Assembly (NCBI GenBank): GCA_016987375.1
Contig: PJRA01000323.1
Coordinates: 1,632,735-1,657,056, forward strand
DNA: 24,322 bases
Direction: 5' to 3'
Source of the DNA: Brachionus koreanus
Taxonomy: Eukaryota > Rotifera > Eurotatoria > Ploima > Brachionidae
Part shown: positions 9,113-17,906 of the stretch, one piece after another
Layout: each line of letters begins with the position of its first letter
Numbering within the stretch: position 1 is the first letter of the stretch
Notes under the pieces: generated by a model
The model's input: the letters and a program-made list of their open reading frames with translations, nothing else
Told to the model about the DNA's origin: nothing
Databases searched by the model: none
Translations under genes and position numbers: made by a program

Positions 9113-10618
9113 ATGTTTTTTTTAATTTTTCTTGTTTCGCTCGTGAGCGCTGTTTATCATGACCAAGTATTTTTGCTAGTATCCACATCGTCCAAGCTCT
9201 ACTCGATGAAACTGCCAGACCCGTACCACTATGACAACACCTACGAGCTCATTTACGAAGAAACAGACCCAGTAAATTGTTGGATCACGGACGCTTTTTA
9301 CGTAAAAGCCGAGAGTCTAATTTACGTAAACGTGTACAACAGCTCGTCTTTTTCAAGCCAAATATTCACTCTCAAAAGCACCAACGCCGGTCAATGGGAG
9401 AAAAATGTGCTCTATTCAGACCAGAATAGTTGCTTAGGCATTGCTTACAATGACTTGAGAAAAGAGCTCTACTGGACCTCTGGTAAGGCCATTGTATCTG
9501 GAAGTTCGTTGGAGCACAAGTATCAGACTCTGTTCAATCTTGATCTGGCTAAAAAGCTTCTCTATCTCACTTATGATCCAGTTGGTAATAATTTATATGT
9601 ATCAACCCTTACCTATGTTTACGAATGTCCTCTGAGTCTCAAGACCGATTGCAGAATTATTGTTAGAGATCTTTTGTCAGCCAGAGGACTTTTCCTTGAC
9701 TCGGCCAACAGACATCTTTATGTCGTTGACCATAAGAAAAAATTAATCAAAAGAGCAACTCTTAAGACTGATAATTCAGAAAACGAGGTTGAGACAATTC
9801 TCAACTTTGAAAATGATTCCGACTTTGGTGACGTGTTTTATGTAAGCATATACAAAAATTATATCATTTGGACAGAATTTTCTGGCAGAGTTAAAATATC
9901 CAATTTGGACAACTTGAACAATTACAACCTTTTGTTTTCAACAAATGAGTATGTTTATTCAGTTAGTCTAATGGACAATAGCACCAAAGTATACAAGCCT
10001 TATAAATACTCTTCATTCACTTCAAGAAGCCCTTCAACTACCCATACAGCTAAAACTACACCATCTTCTACTACAACTTTAACTACGGCCACAACCACTA
10101 CTAAAACCACAACAACGACAACATCTACAAGCACAACGACTTCAACAACGAGTACAACTACCTCTAGAACTCCGATGAAGCTATCAACTTTGGTTTTCGA
10201 GCCGTCAAATGAGCTACTTGATGATAGCTTAGATGCTGTTGAGGAAAAACACGTTTCCATTTTAAGCCAGACTAGTTTATCGCCAGTAACAACAGTCAAA
10301 TTGATAAATAAAATAGCTCATAAGGTTTTAAAAACTAATGGTACCAAATATGCTATGATATCATCTGAAAAATCAACTGCTGTAAGAGCTACTTCTAAAT
10401 TAAGTGCAGCTTTGTATGTGATAATATGCCTTCTATGTTTAAGTTTATTGATAAACATAGCTTTGGTTTATGTAAATAAAATAAAGCTCAGAAAACAAAA
10501 TAGTATGGTAATTCAGCATGAAGTTAGAAGTAATATAACAAATACAAACGAAGATAATTCGACAAGTGAACAAAATGAGTGTAGTATTAATCTTATAAAT
10601 GATTCAACTAACAATTGA
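9113..10618 (+). CDS. single-pass receptor-like protein with YWTD-type beta-propeller and mucin-like stalk
   Basis: This is a 501-residue protein probably displayed at the cell surface. Residues 1-13 form a signal peptide ending VSA. Residues about 15-290 carry repeated propeller-like strands: ELYWTS (119-123), NNLYVS (159-164), HLYVVD (201-206) and YIIWTE (250-255). These match the LDL-receptor class B (YWTD) style, though the copies are diverged and the blade count cannot be fixed. Cys 56, 107, 172 and 180 may pair. Residues 301-352 are almost all Thr and Ser, an O-glycosylated stalk. A span at about 433-453 is followed by a basic stop-transfer NKIKLRK and a short polar tail. Unlike LDLR/LRP proteins it has no LDL-A or EGF modules. 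The start is fixed by the signal peptide. AATAAA lies 77 bases after the stop. The ligand is unknown. GC content falls from the 5' to the 3' half. Confidence 0.9.
   Translation: MFFLIFLVSLVSAVYHDQVFLLVSTSSKLYSMKLPDPYHYDNTYELIYEETDPVNCWITDAFYVKAESLIYVNVYNSSSFSSQIFTLKSTNAGQWEKNVLYSDQNSCLGIAYNDLRKELYWTSGKAIVSGSSLEHKYQTLFNLDLAKKLLYLTYDPVGNNLYVSTLTYVYECPLSLKTDCRIIVRDLLSARGLFLDSANRHLYVVDHKKKLIKRATLKTDNSENEVETILNFENDSDFGDVFYVSIYKNYIIWTEFSGRVKISNLDNLNNYNLLFSTNEYVYSVSLMDNSTKVYKPYKYSSFTSRSPSTTHTAKTTPSSTTTLTTATTTTKTTTTTTSTSTTTSTTSTTTSRTPMKLSTLVFEPSNELLDDSLDAVEEKHVSILSQTSLSPVTTVKLINKIAHKVLKTNGTKYAMISSEKSTAVRATSKLSAALYVIICLLCLSLLINIALVYVNKIKLRKQNSMVIQHEVRSNITNTNEDNSTSEQNECSINLINDSTNN
10018..10170 (+). repeat. 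Thr-codon (ACN) low-complexity tract
   Basis: The stalk of the receptor is encoded by imperfect ACN/TCN triplets. It uses mixed third bases, so it is not a pure microsatellite, which suggests selection for Thr/Ser content. The antisense frame here is an artefact. Length variation between individuals is plausible. Confidence 0.8.
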
Positions 10619-10694
10619 TTGTGAAAAAGTCTTTGAGTGAAAAAATTTTGAGTGTTTTTTTTCTTAATTACTGTTACTACTTGATTATAGCCTG

Positions 10695-10700
10695 AATAAA
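10695..10700 (+). terminator. poly(A) signal AATAAA
   Basis: A canonical AATAAA lies 77 bases downstream of the receptor stop codon and is followed by GT- and T-rich sequence within 40-60 bases, the usual arrangement for 3' end cleavage. Confidence 0.65.
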
Positions 10701-11029
10701 AGGGTAATAGAATATATGGCAGTTAAAAAGTATTGTCTTGTTTTTTTGTTTTTTTTTTTAATATTAAGTTTTTTTTTTATCGAATATTTAGCTAATTTAT
10801 ATTTTCCGAAATGTATTCAATCATTAATATTAAAGCTATTTAAATCTTGTACAAATCGTATTTAAATCAGTATTTTTTAAAAATTCATCTATTTTTCTTT
10901 AATAATTTTTATTAATAAAAGTGTGATCAAACTTTAAAATTTTAGTTTAAAGCATCAACAATAGAAAAGCTTCGGTTTATTTTAGATAAAAATTAGAAAT
11001 TTAAAAAAGAAAAAGTTGACATTTTTAAG
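10701..11029. other. AT-rich 3' flank
   Basis: T-rich downstream sequence of the receptor gene runs up to the mariner relic. No gene or repeat is supported. Confidence 0.4.
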
Positions 11030-11329
11030 TGACTAGGGTGAGTCAAAAAACTTTTCGTTATTGAGCGAAAAAGGTGATAATCAGAAGGAAAAAATCCGGA
11101 CTTTATGCTGAATAGGAATATTAATTCCTTCAAGCTCTTCTATTTTTGCTATTGTTCTTCTACCTGTATGAGGTTATCTAAAAGAAACAAATCTGATTTT
11201 TGGTTGACCAAGGATGAATTTTTTCTTGAATTGAAGTGTTTTACCTGTTGACAATTTCAACAAACATACAACATCACAAATTTATTAAAAAAATTAAGTT
11301 TTATTTTTTATCAAAAAAAATGTCTACAA
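11030..11329. other. probable 3' flank of the mariner relic, possible terminal repeat
   Basis: The words CTAGGGTGAGTCAAAAAAC and then TTTTCG at 11033-11060 have the look of a Tc1/mariner end next to a TA. No matching inverted copy was found to the right of 12393, so the far end is lost or unreadable. The rest is non-coding. Confidence 0.3.
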
Positions 11330-12393
11330 AATTTAGAACATAATATTTTTTAACATTTAAAATTGCCGCCCTTAGCTTTAATACATTCAGGGAGATCAGG
11401 TGATTTTGGGTACCAAAAAAGGACTGATATTTGTTTTTTTTAAACCAATCTCGAACGGAATGAGCAGTATGTGAACTAGCCCCATCTTGCTGAAAAATCC
11501 ATTGCTGATTCTGATCAAAAAATATTTCGGCTAATGGTAACGACTGATTTTCCTGGGTGTCCATGTATACAAACTGATTAATTCAGCCTGTAAAAATAGA
11601 GCAACAACCAGTTCTTTTGAGATTAATACATTCAACCAACTGAACTTCCACCATTCTGTAACTTAGGTAAAAAAAAAACTTGGGGTAATACTTTTCGTTT
11701 GCGAAATGTTTTACGAACACTCTTGAATTTCTGTTTAATACTTCAAAATCAGATTCATCCCTGAAAATAACCTTTGAGACTTTGTAAAATTTGATATGAA
11801 AAAAAATCTCTGCAAAATGCATAAAAGCCAATTTTGTCTAAATTTAAAAAATGCTAAATTTGCAGAGTTTTTACCAGATTGTTGATACTTTGAATATTAC
11901 ACCATGCTGCATTTATAGAACTTGCTTTTTATCTTTAAAAAAAATTTTTTTCACAAAACCAACTTTTGACCAGTCTTTAAAAGTTCATCTTTTTCGTTCT
12001 TTGCACCATTTGAGCCTTTTCGACCGGTCCGATACAGTCAAAAAAGGCTTTTTTATAGCAGTATAAGACTGATATTATTCTTTAAAAGCATTTTTCTAAC
12101 AATGTCTTTATTAACGCTAACATTTGGAAACTTTGAACTAAAGTCAAATGCTAGTTGTCTATAGCTTTTTGTCTGATCTTTCTAAAAATGTAAGATTCAT
12201 CTCGACTGGTTAGCTTTCGAGATCTACCAGACCTTGGAAATTATTTGGCCATCGATGTCTTCTCATAATTACACTTTGTTGTAAACACGTTTCTTCTCAA
12301 AACTCCCAATAAATCAGCTATTTCTTGTTGAGACTTTGTCTTATCCTTCAACAGTCCAATTATTTGCTATCCTCAGTTACTTTTTTTACCCAT
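11330..12393 (-). pseudogene. Tc1/mariner transposase, nearly full-length relic
   Basis: The minus strand reads as a whole DDE transposase across several frames. From ATG at 12393 come MGKKSN and a helix-turn-helix segment (IIGLLKDKTKSQQEIADLLG). Next is the basic linker PRSGRSRKLTSRDES (about 12190-12240), then SYRQLAFDFSSKFPNVSVNK (about 12090-12160). The block 11831-11583 carries the first catalytic Asp (VIFRDESDFEV) and GCCSIFTG. A TGA at 11585-11583 interrupts an otherwise continuous frame that resumes INQFVYMDT and WIFQQDGASSHTAHSVRDWF with the second Asp. The third acidic motif (expected SPDLNPIE) is degraded around 11390-11420 (QNHLISLN). Roughly 345 codons matches the family. It is inactive because of frameshifts, the nonsense codon and a damaged catalytic site. 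Confidence 0.88.
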
Positions 12394-13470
12394 TTTTATG
12401 GAAAAATCAACGAAATGGATTTTTATCTAAGTATTTTAAAAAAGAGTTTTGGAGTGGTTAGAAGTTTTTTTTTGGACAATTTAAATATCAAAAGAAGGCT
12501 AAAAAATTTTTATGATATAGCTACTATTATTTGAAAATCGATTTTAATTTCAAATTTACACTACTTAAAATTTTTTTAATTATTTTTTTGTAATGTTCTA
12601 AATTTCCTAAACATACCTTCAAGCTTTAAAATTCCCAAGATGCAACAATCAAAAATATCCATCCTTTTAAAAGACGAAAAATTATATGACTCAACATTAT
12701 ATATAATTAAGATTCCTGAGATCATAGCCATTAGTTAGCTTTTTTATAATTATAAAAAATATAAAAAATTTTAAATTGCAAATAAATTTCTAAATTTTAA
12801 ATGATAGAAATTTATTTAGAATATCACTATTACTACTAGAGTTGCTGATGAGTAAATTTAATTTTAATCAAAAATCGATTCCATGATTCAAAATATTCAA
12901 ATCAAAATTTTAATATTTTAAATTGGTCATCAAAAAATGTTAAAAAATTTTTTTAAATGATTATTTTTGTTTAATCTTTTTTTTCTGCTCTCTTTTAACT
13001 GTCAAATTTAAAATATTTTATTATTGGAATGCATCGGTTTAGTTATTAGAAAAAAAATATCAAAAATTTAAAAAGACGGCTCGTATTCAAACCTCTATTA
13101 ATTTCTGAAGTTTTCTAAATATAATTGATTTATCTTTTCATGAATTCATGATGGGTTAAATATTTATGATAGATAGAGTGATTAAAATTCCAAATTGAAT
13201 TTTGCAACTGTTAAAATAAATAAATTAAAGCTGGAATATTTTCTGAAATAATACAAATTAAAATTGAAATTAAGATTAATTATTATCAAAACTTTTTTAA
13301 CTTTTTTCAAAAGCTCTTAAATGATATATTATCAAGAATCTAGTGATAAAAACTTATATTTTGATTTTTGAAGCCTTGCTCTATTTAAATGAAGTTAAAT
13401 TAAATTTTAAATTGTAAATTTTTTACACATTGAGTATCAAAAAGTTAAACGAAATTATTTATTAGGTTTT
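12394..13470. other. AT-rich stretch, nothing supported
   Basis: This should contain the 5' untranslated part and end of the mariner element, but no terminal repeat can be picked out. The remaining sequence has no frame or repeat I can support. Confidence 0.4.
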
Positions 13471-13520
13471 AAACGAAGGCATAAGCCATTCGGACAAACC
13501 TGGAGTTCCCCCTAAATTAT
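13471..13520 (+). repeat. dispersed repeat, copy 2 (GCCATTCG family)
   Basis: The core AAACGAAGGCATAAGCCATT, then CGGACAA, a CCTGGAG and CCCCC, matches 2551-2600 in order and spacing. Both copies end in an A/T run. The GC-richness of the core against an AT background makes chance similarity unlikely, but only two copies are available here. Confidence 0.45.
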
Positions 13521-15417
13521 ATTTTTAATAAAAAATAATAATAAAAAAGTTAAAAAAAGAATGATAAAAAAAGACAAATAAGAACACGTGAATTTAAAAT
13601 TTAAATTAATCAAAAATTTTAAATGAAAAAAATTAGATTTATAACAAAATTTTCAAGAAGAATTAAAATCAAAAAGTTTGTTGATGACATAGAATTGAAT
13701 AAGGTAATATCCAATATTTAAGCTCTCAGAAATATTCAATAATAAATTTTAAGATAATAAAGATAATGAGATTTCCGAAATGCAATGAAATATGGATTTA
13801 ATAAAAAAAATAAATTTAAGGGAGGAAAGAAATGAAAGATTAGAATTTATCCAAAAAGAAAAAAGCAATATAAAGAGATAGCTAAATGGTTTATCACTGA
13901 TTCTAATGAATAAAAATCTTTCATTTAGAGTGGTTCTTGCTAAAGTGAAACTTTCTGTTACTGAAAGAGGAACATAATGTAGACGCATTCTTGAAAAAGC
14001 ATTCTGATTCCATTCCCATTCAATCCATTCCTTTTCATTCATTCTCTCCATCTTTTACATTCCTTTAATTCCGTTTTGATTTACATTTTATTTTAAAAAA
14101 TCTATTAAACAAACAATAATAGATTAAATTAATTTTAAAAAATAATTAAAAAATTATTTAATAATCAAAAAGTCCTAAAATATTTTTTAGAATATATTTT
14201 GCAATTAATTTATTAGATTATGGAATGAAAATTTTTAAAATTCTAATAATATTACACTTAGCATATTACATTTAAAAATTCCACTTCTATTTTAAAAGGT
14301 AAGTTTCTGTTCAGTTTAGTTTGCATGTTTTCATTTATTTTAAAATAATCAAAATATAAAAAGCACTTTTTTAAGTTTTATTTTTTATTTGATATTCATT
14401 TTTGTTTATTTGATTTTTTAAAAATTTTAATTTTTGAAAAAAATAAAAACAGATTGGAATTTAAAAAATTTAAATTTTTAATCATGTCGACAATTAACAT
14501 TTTAAAAATTAAGATCGAAAAAAAAACATACACTTTTATTTAGTCATTAAGAAAATTCATTAAAAAAATCAAAATTGTTTTAACAAGATTTTTTCACGAT
14601 TATTTTTATTTCATTTGAAATTGAAATTCCTTGAAGGAAAAAAGAACTAAAATTTAAAAAAGAAAGCATTCAGTGAAAATAAATCTCAAAAGGTAATTGA
14701 AATTCCTAAAGTTAAAACTTTAAATTTCGTTTAAAGTTTTTTGAATAGAATTACTAATTTGAATAAAGTAATAATTTCGAGAAATTTTTGATCATAAATG
14801 AGAAAAAAAATTAAAAAAAATATCAAAAAAATTTTTTATTTTTTAAAAATTTTTACTCTGCAGTGTATTTTTTAAATCATTACTTTTTCTAATTGAAATC
14901 GATGATTTAGAGAAAGATCGTTATTCTCGAAAAGATATTAAATCATTTTAAAAGAAAACAAATAATAAATATCTGAGGAAAAATGTACCAAAAAAGTAAT
15001 TTAATTCCACTAGGCAACCATTTAATTTATAAGCTTGTTTTATAAACAATTTACTTACAAGTTTTTCTAATATTTAGAATTAAGCGAAGAAAAGAAAATA
15101 TGAAAAAAGATTAAAAAAATTTATAATTTTAATTTTTTTTATAAATTATATTTCATTTTTAATTGTTGGTTTTTTTGATAAAAATCAAAAGAATGATTCG
15201 GAGAATACAGCCACGAAAAAAAATAAAATAACACAAAAATTTGATTTGTACAAGTATGCCTTAAGACAACAAAAACATTTCAAAATTCTCAATTTTATGT
15301 GAAAATTATACACATGAACAAAAAAGTCAATTTTTTCCAAAATCATATTCAAATAGACATTTTTTTTTTGAAAAATTTTATTTATTTAATTGGAAAAAAA
15401 ATTCGAATTTTTATGAT
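13521..15417. other. AT-rich stretch with an ATTCC/ATTC-rich patch
   Basis: No gene is supported. At about 13998-14066 the plus strand repeats ATTCC, ATTCA and ATTC units, a degenerate pentanucleotide-like patch. The minus-strand 100-codon frame across it (14051-13749) is low-complexity and matches no family I know. The rest is A/T-rich with no clear structure. Confidence 0.45.
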
Positions 15418-15435
15418 TTGAATTTTGATTATTTA

Positions 15436-16190
15436 ATGTTTAATCAAAGTCAAAAATTTTTTAAATTTCTTAAAAGACTCAAATTCTGCACAATCAATAA
15501 GTTTTCTAAGCATTTTAATGCAAGTTATTCTAATCAAAATTATTTTTCAAAGGAGTTTGCGACAAGATTAAAAGTAGGTGGCTACTATCGACCACATATG
15601 TGTCTTCAAGAGTTTATCTATTTTAATACTAATGACACAGTTATAATGAAATTAAAGCATATTTTGGATAAATACAATCTAGTTAGTGATTCTGAAGCAA
15701 AATTTAGCTCATTTATCAAAGATTTAAGTTTATTTGCATATGAAATAATAAGTGATAAATTTACAACTAGATCAGGTAAAGAAGTTATTTCAAAATTTAT
15801 TTAAAGAAAATGAGATAAATGTTGTTGTCATTCCTTTTTTGAATAGAAAACAAAATTTAATTGATTTATTGAATAATTTGCATCCATTCCTACAGCGTAA
15901 ATTTCTTCACTATTCGATTTTGGTTGTTGAACAAACAAATTTAATCAAAAATTTAATAAGGGTCGTTTGTCCAATGCTGCATTTGATTATTTAAAAGATA
16001 GATTTTATTTTGATAAAGTTAACAGAATCAAAAAACATGAGAAATTAAGAGTAAGTTGTATAATTCTTCAAGACGTTGATTTAATACCTGAGAGTGATTA
16101 CAACATTTATGGGTGATGTTCTTAATGAAAATTAAAATTATTGTTCATGGCATTTCAATGTTTTTGATTATAAATATAATTTCATTTAAT
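15436..16190 (+). pseudogene. beta-1,4-galactosyltransferase-like (GT7) gene, frameshifted and truncated
   Basis: Three frames in series form a GT7 glycosyltransferase. The first, with ATG at 15436, has LKVGGYYRPHMCL, like the GGxYxPxxC segment that precedes the catalytic domain. A shift between 15752 and 15800 leads to VVVIPFLNRKQNLIDLLNNL, then HPFLQRKFLHYSILVVEQTN, the family's VxIPFRxRxxHL and HPFLQRQxLxYxIxVxEQ motifs. A second shift near 15949 leads to FNKGRLSNAAFDYL and ILQDVDLIPESDYNIY with the metal-binding DVD, then a TGA at 16114. A third frame may continue as CSWHFNVFDYKYNF, comparable to the SVAIDKFxYxLPY block. The acceptor-binding part (WGWGxEDDD region) is absent. About 70 residues separate the GGYYRP and IPF motifs, more than usual. 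Such enzymes add galactose to GlcNAc in the Golgi. No signal anchor is seen, and this copy looks dead. Confidence 0.8.
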
Positions 16191-16439
16191 CGTTGTACCA
16201 TTATTATTTTATACTATTTTTGAAATTTTAAATGCTAAATTGTCATTTAAATAATTAAAAATTTCTTAGTACAAAAATGGGATATATTTAAACGATCTCT
16301 ATAATTGCTTAAAATTTTTGATCACTTAATTTAATTACCTTATACCTTAAATTAATTAAATGATCTCTAAAAAATAATTAAAATGATCTCCTAATTTTAT
16401 AAAAATGATAGCAGAAATTAATGAATTTTATTATACTAG
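16191..16439. other. AT-rich spacer
   Basis: Nothing is recognised here apart from loosely repeated GATCTC/GATCAC words near 16296, 16322, 16362 and 16384, each next to TTTAAxTxA. They may be a degenerate short repeat. It separates the GT7 relic from the LINE relic. Confidence 0.3.
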
Positions 16440-16656
16440 GATACAAAAATTAAAGTAAGTAAGAAAACTTTATTAATTTTTTTGTGGCGGTCCTTCAGTT
16501 GATTTATAATTTTCATTAATTGGATTATGAATCTCTAGGTAAGTTTTTTAACATTAAATTATGAATTTGGTCAGGTCCTAATACCGCTTCATTTTTCATT
16601 CTTTTTAAACCTTTGATTAATTCATTTAAGCAAATTGAATCATTAAAATTAATTAT
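16440..16656 (-). pseudogene. LINE reverse transcriptase relic, N-terminal RT segment
   Basis: On the minus strand one frame reads INFNDSICLNELIKGLKRMK and NEAVLGPDQIHNLMLKNLPR. This matches the first block of jockey-like reverse transcriptases (LxxALKxMKNKAAPGPDGIxxxML). A frameshift then leads to FIIQLMKIINQLKDRHKK, the expected following helix. The catalytic blocks are missing, so the copy is a fragment. The 5' side abuts a LINE-type tail. Confidence 0.75.
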
Positions 16657-16716
16657 TTTTATTATTATTATTTATTGACAAAAAAACTTGTATAGACCTC
16701 ATAGGTCAAAATTTAT
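16657..16716 (-). mobile_element. LINE 3' end: hairpin plus (AAT)n-like tail
   Basis: Read on the minus strand, the perfect stem GACCT-ATG-AGGTC (16707-16695) is followed by TATACAAG, a T run and GTCAATAAATAATAATAATAA. A short hairpin followed by a microsatellite is the usual 3' end of CR1/RTE-like LINEs. The element at 23041-23087 ends the same way. It sits directly against the LINE RT fragment on the same strand, which suggests one LINE end landed next to or inside another. Confidence 0.55.
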
Positions 16717-16889
16717 AAAAAAAAATGATTACACTGATCATAATTTCCAAAGAATTCAGAGTTAGAATTAAGTATTTCGCAATCTTTTTCAGGATCTATT
16801 AAATCAGAATTAGGACTAAATATTGAAGATAAGAGTTCCCCGAAGCATGAACCGTTTTTTTTTACCTACTGTTTTAGCAGTCTAGCAAC
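16717..16889. other. short unassigned segment, possible LINE body on minus strand
   Basis: On the minus strand one frame (about 16825-16720) is open with SNSEFFGNYDQCNHFF before a stop. It could be the C-terminus of the LINE whose tail follows, or unrelated. On the plus strand the right part may already be decayed mariner sequence. Confidence 0.25.
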
Positions 16890-17282
16890 ATGTCTCCTTT
16901 GGAGAAGGTATTAAGAAACGACTTGAACCAATGATTAAAGAATGTTATCAGGATGGCAATGGTGTATTTTGGCCCGACTCAGCATAATCTCAATATGCGA
17001 ATATGGTACAGAATTATATGTTAGATAAAAATATTTGGTATTTGGTATTTTGTCAAAGAAGTGAACCCAGCAAACGTAACAAAAGCACAACCAATCGAAG
17101 ATTTTAAATTTGAAAGCCAAAGTTTATGAGGGTGATCGGAAGGCCAAAAATCTTGAGCATCTCGAAAACAAAATTCGCCATTGCCTGGCCTGAGCAATAT
17201 GGTTCGAAAGGTCGTACGAGATCATGCCAAGACGGTTAGCTCTAGGCTCGATATCATAAGTCGTCAAGTAGTTCAATAGCTT
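16890..17282 (+). pseudogene. second Tc1/mariner (IS630-type) transposase relic, C-terminal half
   Basis: Successive plus-strand frames give FGEGIKKRLEPMIKECYQDG and NGVFWPDSA followed by TAA and SQYANMVQNYMLDKNI. This is the FWPDxAxxHYA block with the second catalytic Asp. They continue with VNPANVTKAQPIEDF (expected NPANVPxxRPIEDFW), then VYEGDRKAKNLEHLENKIRH, and finally MVRKVVRDHAKTVSSRLDI. The frame is broken at least three times and has a TAA at 16985. It belongs to a different subfamily from the relic at 11330-12393, because the second Asp block is WPD rather than QQD. The N-terminal DNA-binding part is missing or unreadable. It is GC-richer than its surroundings, which may mean a younger insertion. 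Confidence 0.8.
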
Positions 17283-17805
17283 TACTGATATTATTTTTTT
17301 CAATAAAGTAAGGTTCAGTTATAATTTATAAAAAAAAAACTAAAGCCTTTGTTAAATAAAACATTTTTTATGAAAAAATTAATTTTGTGCCATTTTTATC
17401 CGTTAATTTATGCATAGTCTTGTCTGTTTGGAATGGAAAGAATGGGCTCCTTCGAATTTGATCTAAGATTTCTATCTTTGAATAAGATCTCTTATAATTT
17501 AAAATTGGAATTGATTCTCTCTTGTTTCTGAGCATAAAAAACTTCTAATGAAGATTATTTTTGATTCTAAATTCCTAAATTTTGTTGAAAATTTGTTTAC
17601 TAAATAAACATTAAATTACAAAATAACCTATTTTTATTAAATTTTTTTTTTCGAATAGAATAAACAAAAACAAATTCTATTAATCAAGTTCATTTTATTT
17701 CGAAGCCTTTCATATCAAAACAAATTGCTTTAAGTCAAATAAGGCTTTATTCAAAAATATTTTTAAAATAAATAAATACAATTGTTTAGGAAAAAAATAA
17801 ATTTT
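17283..17805. other. AT-rich spacer
   Basis: No gene was found. AAGCCTT at about 17703 and AAGGCTT at about 17741 form a small inverted repeat of unclear meaning. The right part is the 3' flank of the minus-strand membrane protein gene. Confidence 0.4.
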
Positions 17806-17811
17806 TTTATT
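17806..17811 (-). terminator. poly(A) signal AATAAA for the 404-residue gene
   Basis: TTTATT on the plus strand reads AATAAA on the minus strand, 96 bases past the stop codon and followed by T-rich sequence. It fits the 3' end of the gene to its right. Confidence 0.55.
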
Positions 17812-17906
17812 CAAAATTCTTTTAAATAATTTTTTTTTACACAATTAAAAAAAAATAATTAAAATTTGGAATGAGGAGGAAAAAATTAGTAGTAAAATGG
17901 AAGAGA

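Noticed and set aside
10000..10299. 99-codon minus-strand frame rich in Val
   Set aside because: It is the antisense of the Thr-rich stalk. ACN codons read backwards give Val and avoid stops, so the frame is an artefact.
11851..12066. 71-codon plus-strand frame
   Set aside because: It is antisense to the middle of the minus-strand mariner transposase relic.
12325..12534. 69-codon plus-strand frame
   Set aside because: It overlaps the mariner N-terminus on the other strand and has no recognisable content.
13749..14051. 100-codon minus-strand frame beginning MERMNEKEWIEWEW
   Set aside because: The start is the translation of an ATTCC/ATTCA-like patch and the rest is hydrophobic low-complexity. 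No family, no composition shift and no splice or poly(A) signal support it.
16935..17120. 61-codon minus-strand frame
   Set aside because: It is antisense to the second mariner relic, whose plus-strand motifs are clear.
17195..17215. tRNA-like GGTTCGA word
   Set aside because: It lies within the mariner relic, and no acceptor, D or anticodon stem can be built around it.
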